From Saprospiraceae bacterium (lineage in GTDB: Bacteria; Bacteroidota; Bacteroidia; Chitinophagales; Saprospiraceae): a stretch of 64,000 nucleotides of DNA. This document shows positions 63,736 to 64,000 of the stretch, piece by piece. A program made the translations under genes and the position numbers. The DNA lies in NCBI GenBank assembly GCA_016717105.1, contig JADKGF010000002.1, positions 62,001-126,000 of the forward strand, read 5' to 3'. The notes beneath the pieces were generated by a model that had not been told where the DNA came from, searched no databases, and worked only from the letters and a program-made list of their open reading frames with translations. Position 1 is the stretch's first letter. Every line of letters begins with the position of its first letter.

Positions 63736-64000
63736 TTACAATTTTTCAAATTTTGCTTGGAAGAATCGGAGATATTTGGGCTCATAGACCATCTTCAGCC
63801 CTTTGATTTTATGTCGGCGATCATATACATTTGCGACAGACTCGGCGATCACATCCATATGTGCTTGGGTATATACACGTCTAGGTATAGTAAAGCGAAC
63901 CAATTCAAGATTTGGATAATAATTGCTTCCATCCGGCTTCCTGCCTGCTGAGACAATGCCGCGCTCCATAGTCCGTACACCTGAGTCAATATACACTTCT
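63736..64000 (-). CDS. Tyrosine phenol-lyase/tryptophanase, 3' end
   Basis: PLP beta-eliminating lyase, cut by the window edge; only the last 88 residues are visible. GVRTMERGIVSAGR, VRFTIPRRVYTQAHMDV and YEPKYLRFF are closer to tyrosine phenol-lyase than to Escherichia coli tryptophanase, though the two families are hard to separate from the tail. Upstream of queD in the same operon direction. Confidence 0.85.
   Translation of the reverse strand, partial: EVYIDSGVRTMERGIVSAGRKPDGSNYYPNLELVRFTIPRRVYTQAHMDVIAESVANVYDRRHKIKGLKMVYEPKYLRFFQAKFEKL

Noticed and set aside
1..64000. tRNA, rRNA, CRISPR arrays, prophage, replication origin
   Set aside because: No tRNA-like cloverleaf signal, regular spacer repeat, phage structural genes or origin cluster noticed on reading both strands; a covariance-model scan was not possible.

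Overview
The window looks like chromosome from a member of the Bacteroidota, probably in or near the Saprospiria/Sphingobacteriia side of the phylum. The evidence is: AT-rich DNA; many short-signal lipoproteins ending in a Cys lipobox; several promoters with the phylum's TAnnTTTG -7 element and few recognisable Shine-Dalgarno sites; a clade II (Sec/lipoprotein) NosZ; and protein families typical of the phylum. I found no rRNA, tRNA, CRISPR array or phage module. The family-level assignment is an inference.

Layout. Positions 1-10 kb hold a decayed membrane/PH-like gene, a subtilisin-like lipoprotein, dnaK, tpiA, several lipoproteins and an aminotransferase/methyltransferase pair. Positions 10-19 kb hold a YifB/ComM-type ATPase, a very large BNR-repeat secreted protein and dnaE. 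Positions 19-26 kb hold two vanadium-haloperoxidase/PAP2-like lipoproteins, one with an outer-membrane barrel gene just upstream, a TauE/SafE exporter, and an XRE regulator beside an unusual Asn-Gln heptad-repeat protein. Positions 26-36 kb hold housekeeping genes (RlmB-like methyltransferase, YraN, RNase HII, acyl-CoA dehydrogenase, site-2 protease). They also hold an odd 820-base intergenic region with divergent promoters, a dyad motif used twice, a 22-codon peptide ORF and a strong terminator, next to a 501-residue protein I do not recognise. Positions 36-39.3 kb hold an HxlR regulator/oxidoreductase pair and a run of small stress-type proteins. Then comes a large secreted S9 peptidase.

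The main block is 42.3-57.8 kb: one co-directional run for N2O and NO reduction. Its order is cytochrome c lipoprotein, nosZ, a membrane module fused to NosL, nosD, nosF, nosY, a cupin, a group III truncated haemoglobin, norC, norB, norQ, norD, norE, norF, a tiny lipoprotein, and a quinol-type NO reductase. It is followed by a convergent Rrf2/NsrR-like regulator. Junctions such as ATGA overlaps indicate tight coupling in nosL-D-F-Y. No nitrite reductase is present in the window, so what is visible is NO and N2O consumption, not full denitrification. Behind the regulator lie a decayed IS4-type element with intact ends and target duplication, then class III (anaerobic) ribonucleotide reductase genes. 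These fit a facultatively anaerobic lifestyle. The window ends with queD and the 3' end of a tyrosine phenol-lyase/tryptophanase gene.

Five genes (a PH-like protein, an outer-membrane protein, a VOC protein, norQ, nrdD) are each interrupted at a short homopolymer where a one-base change restores a full-length family member. This may be residual sequencing error rather than biology, and it should be settled before any of the five is called a pseudogene.
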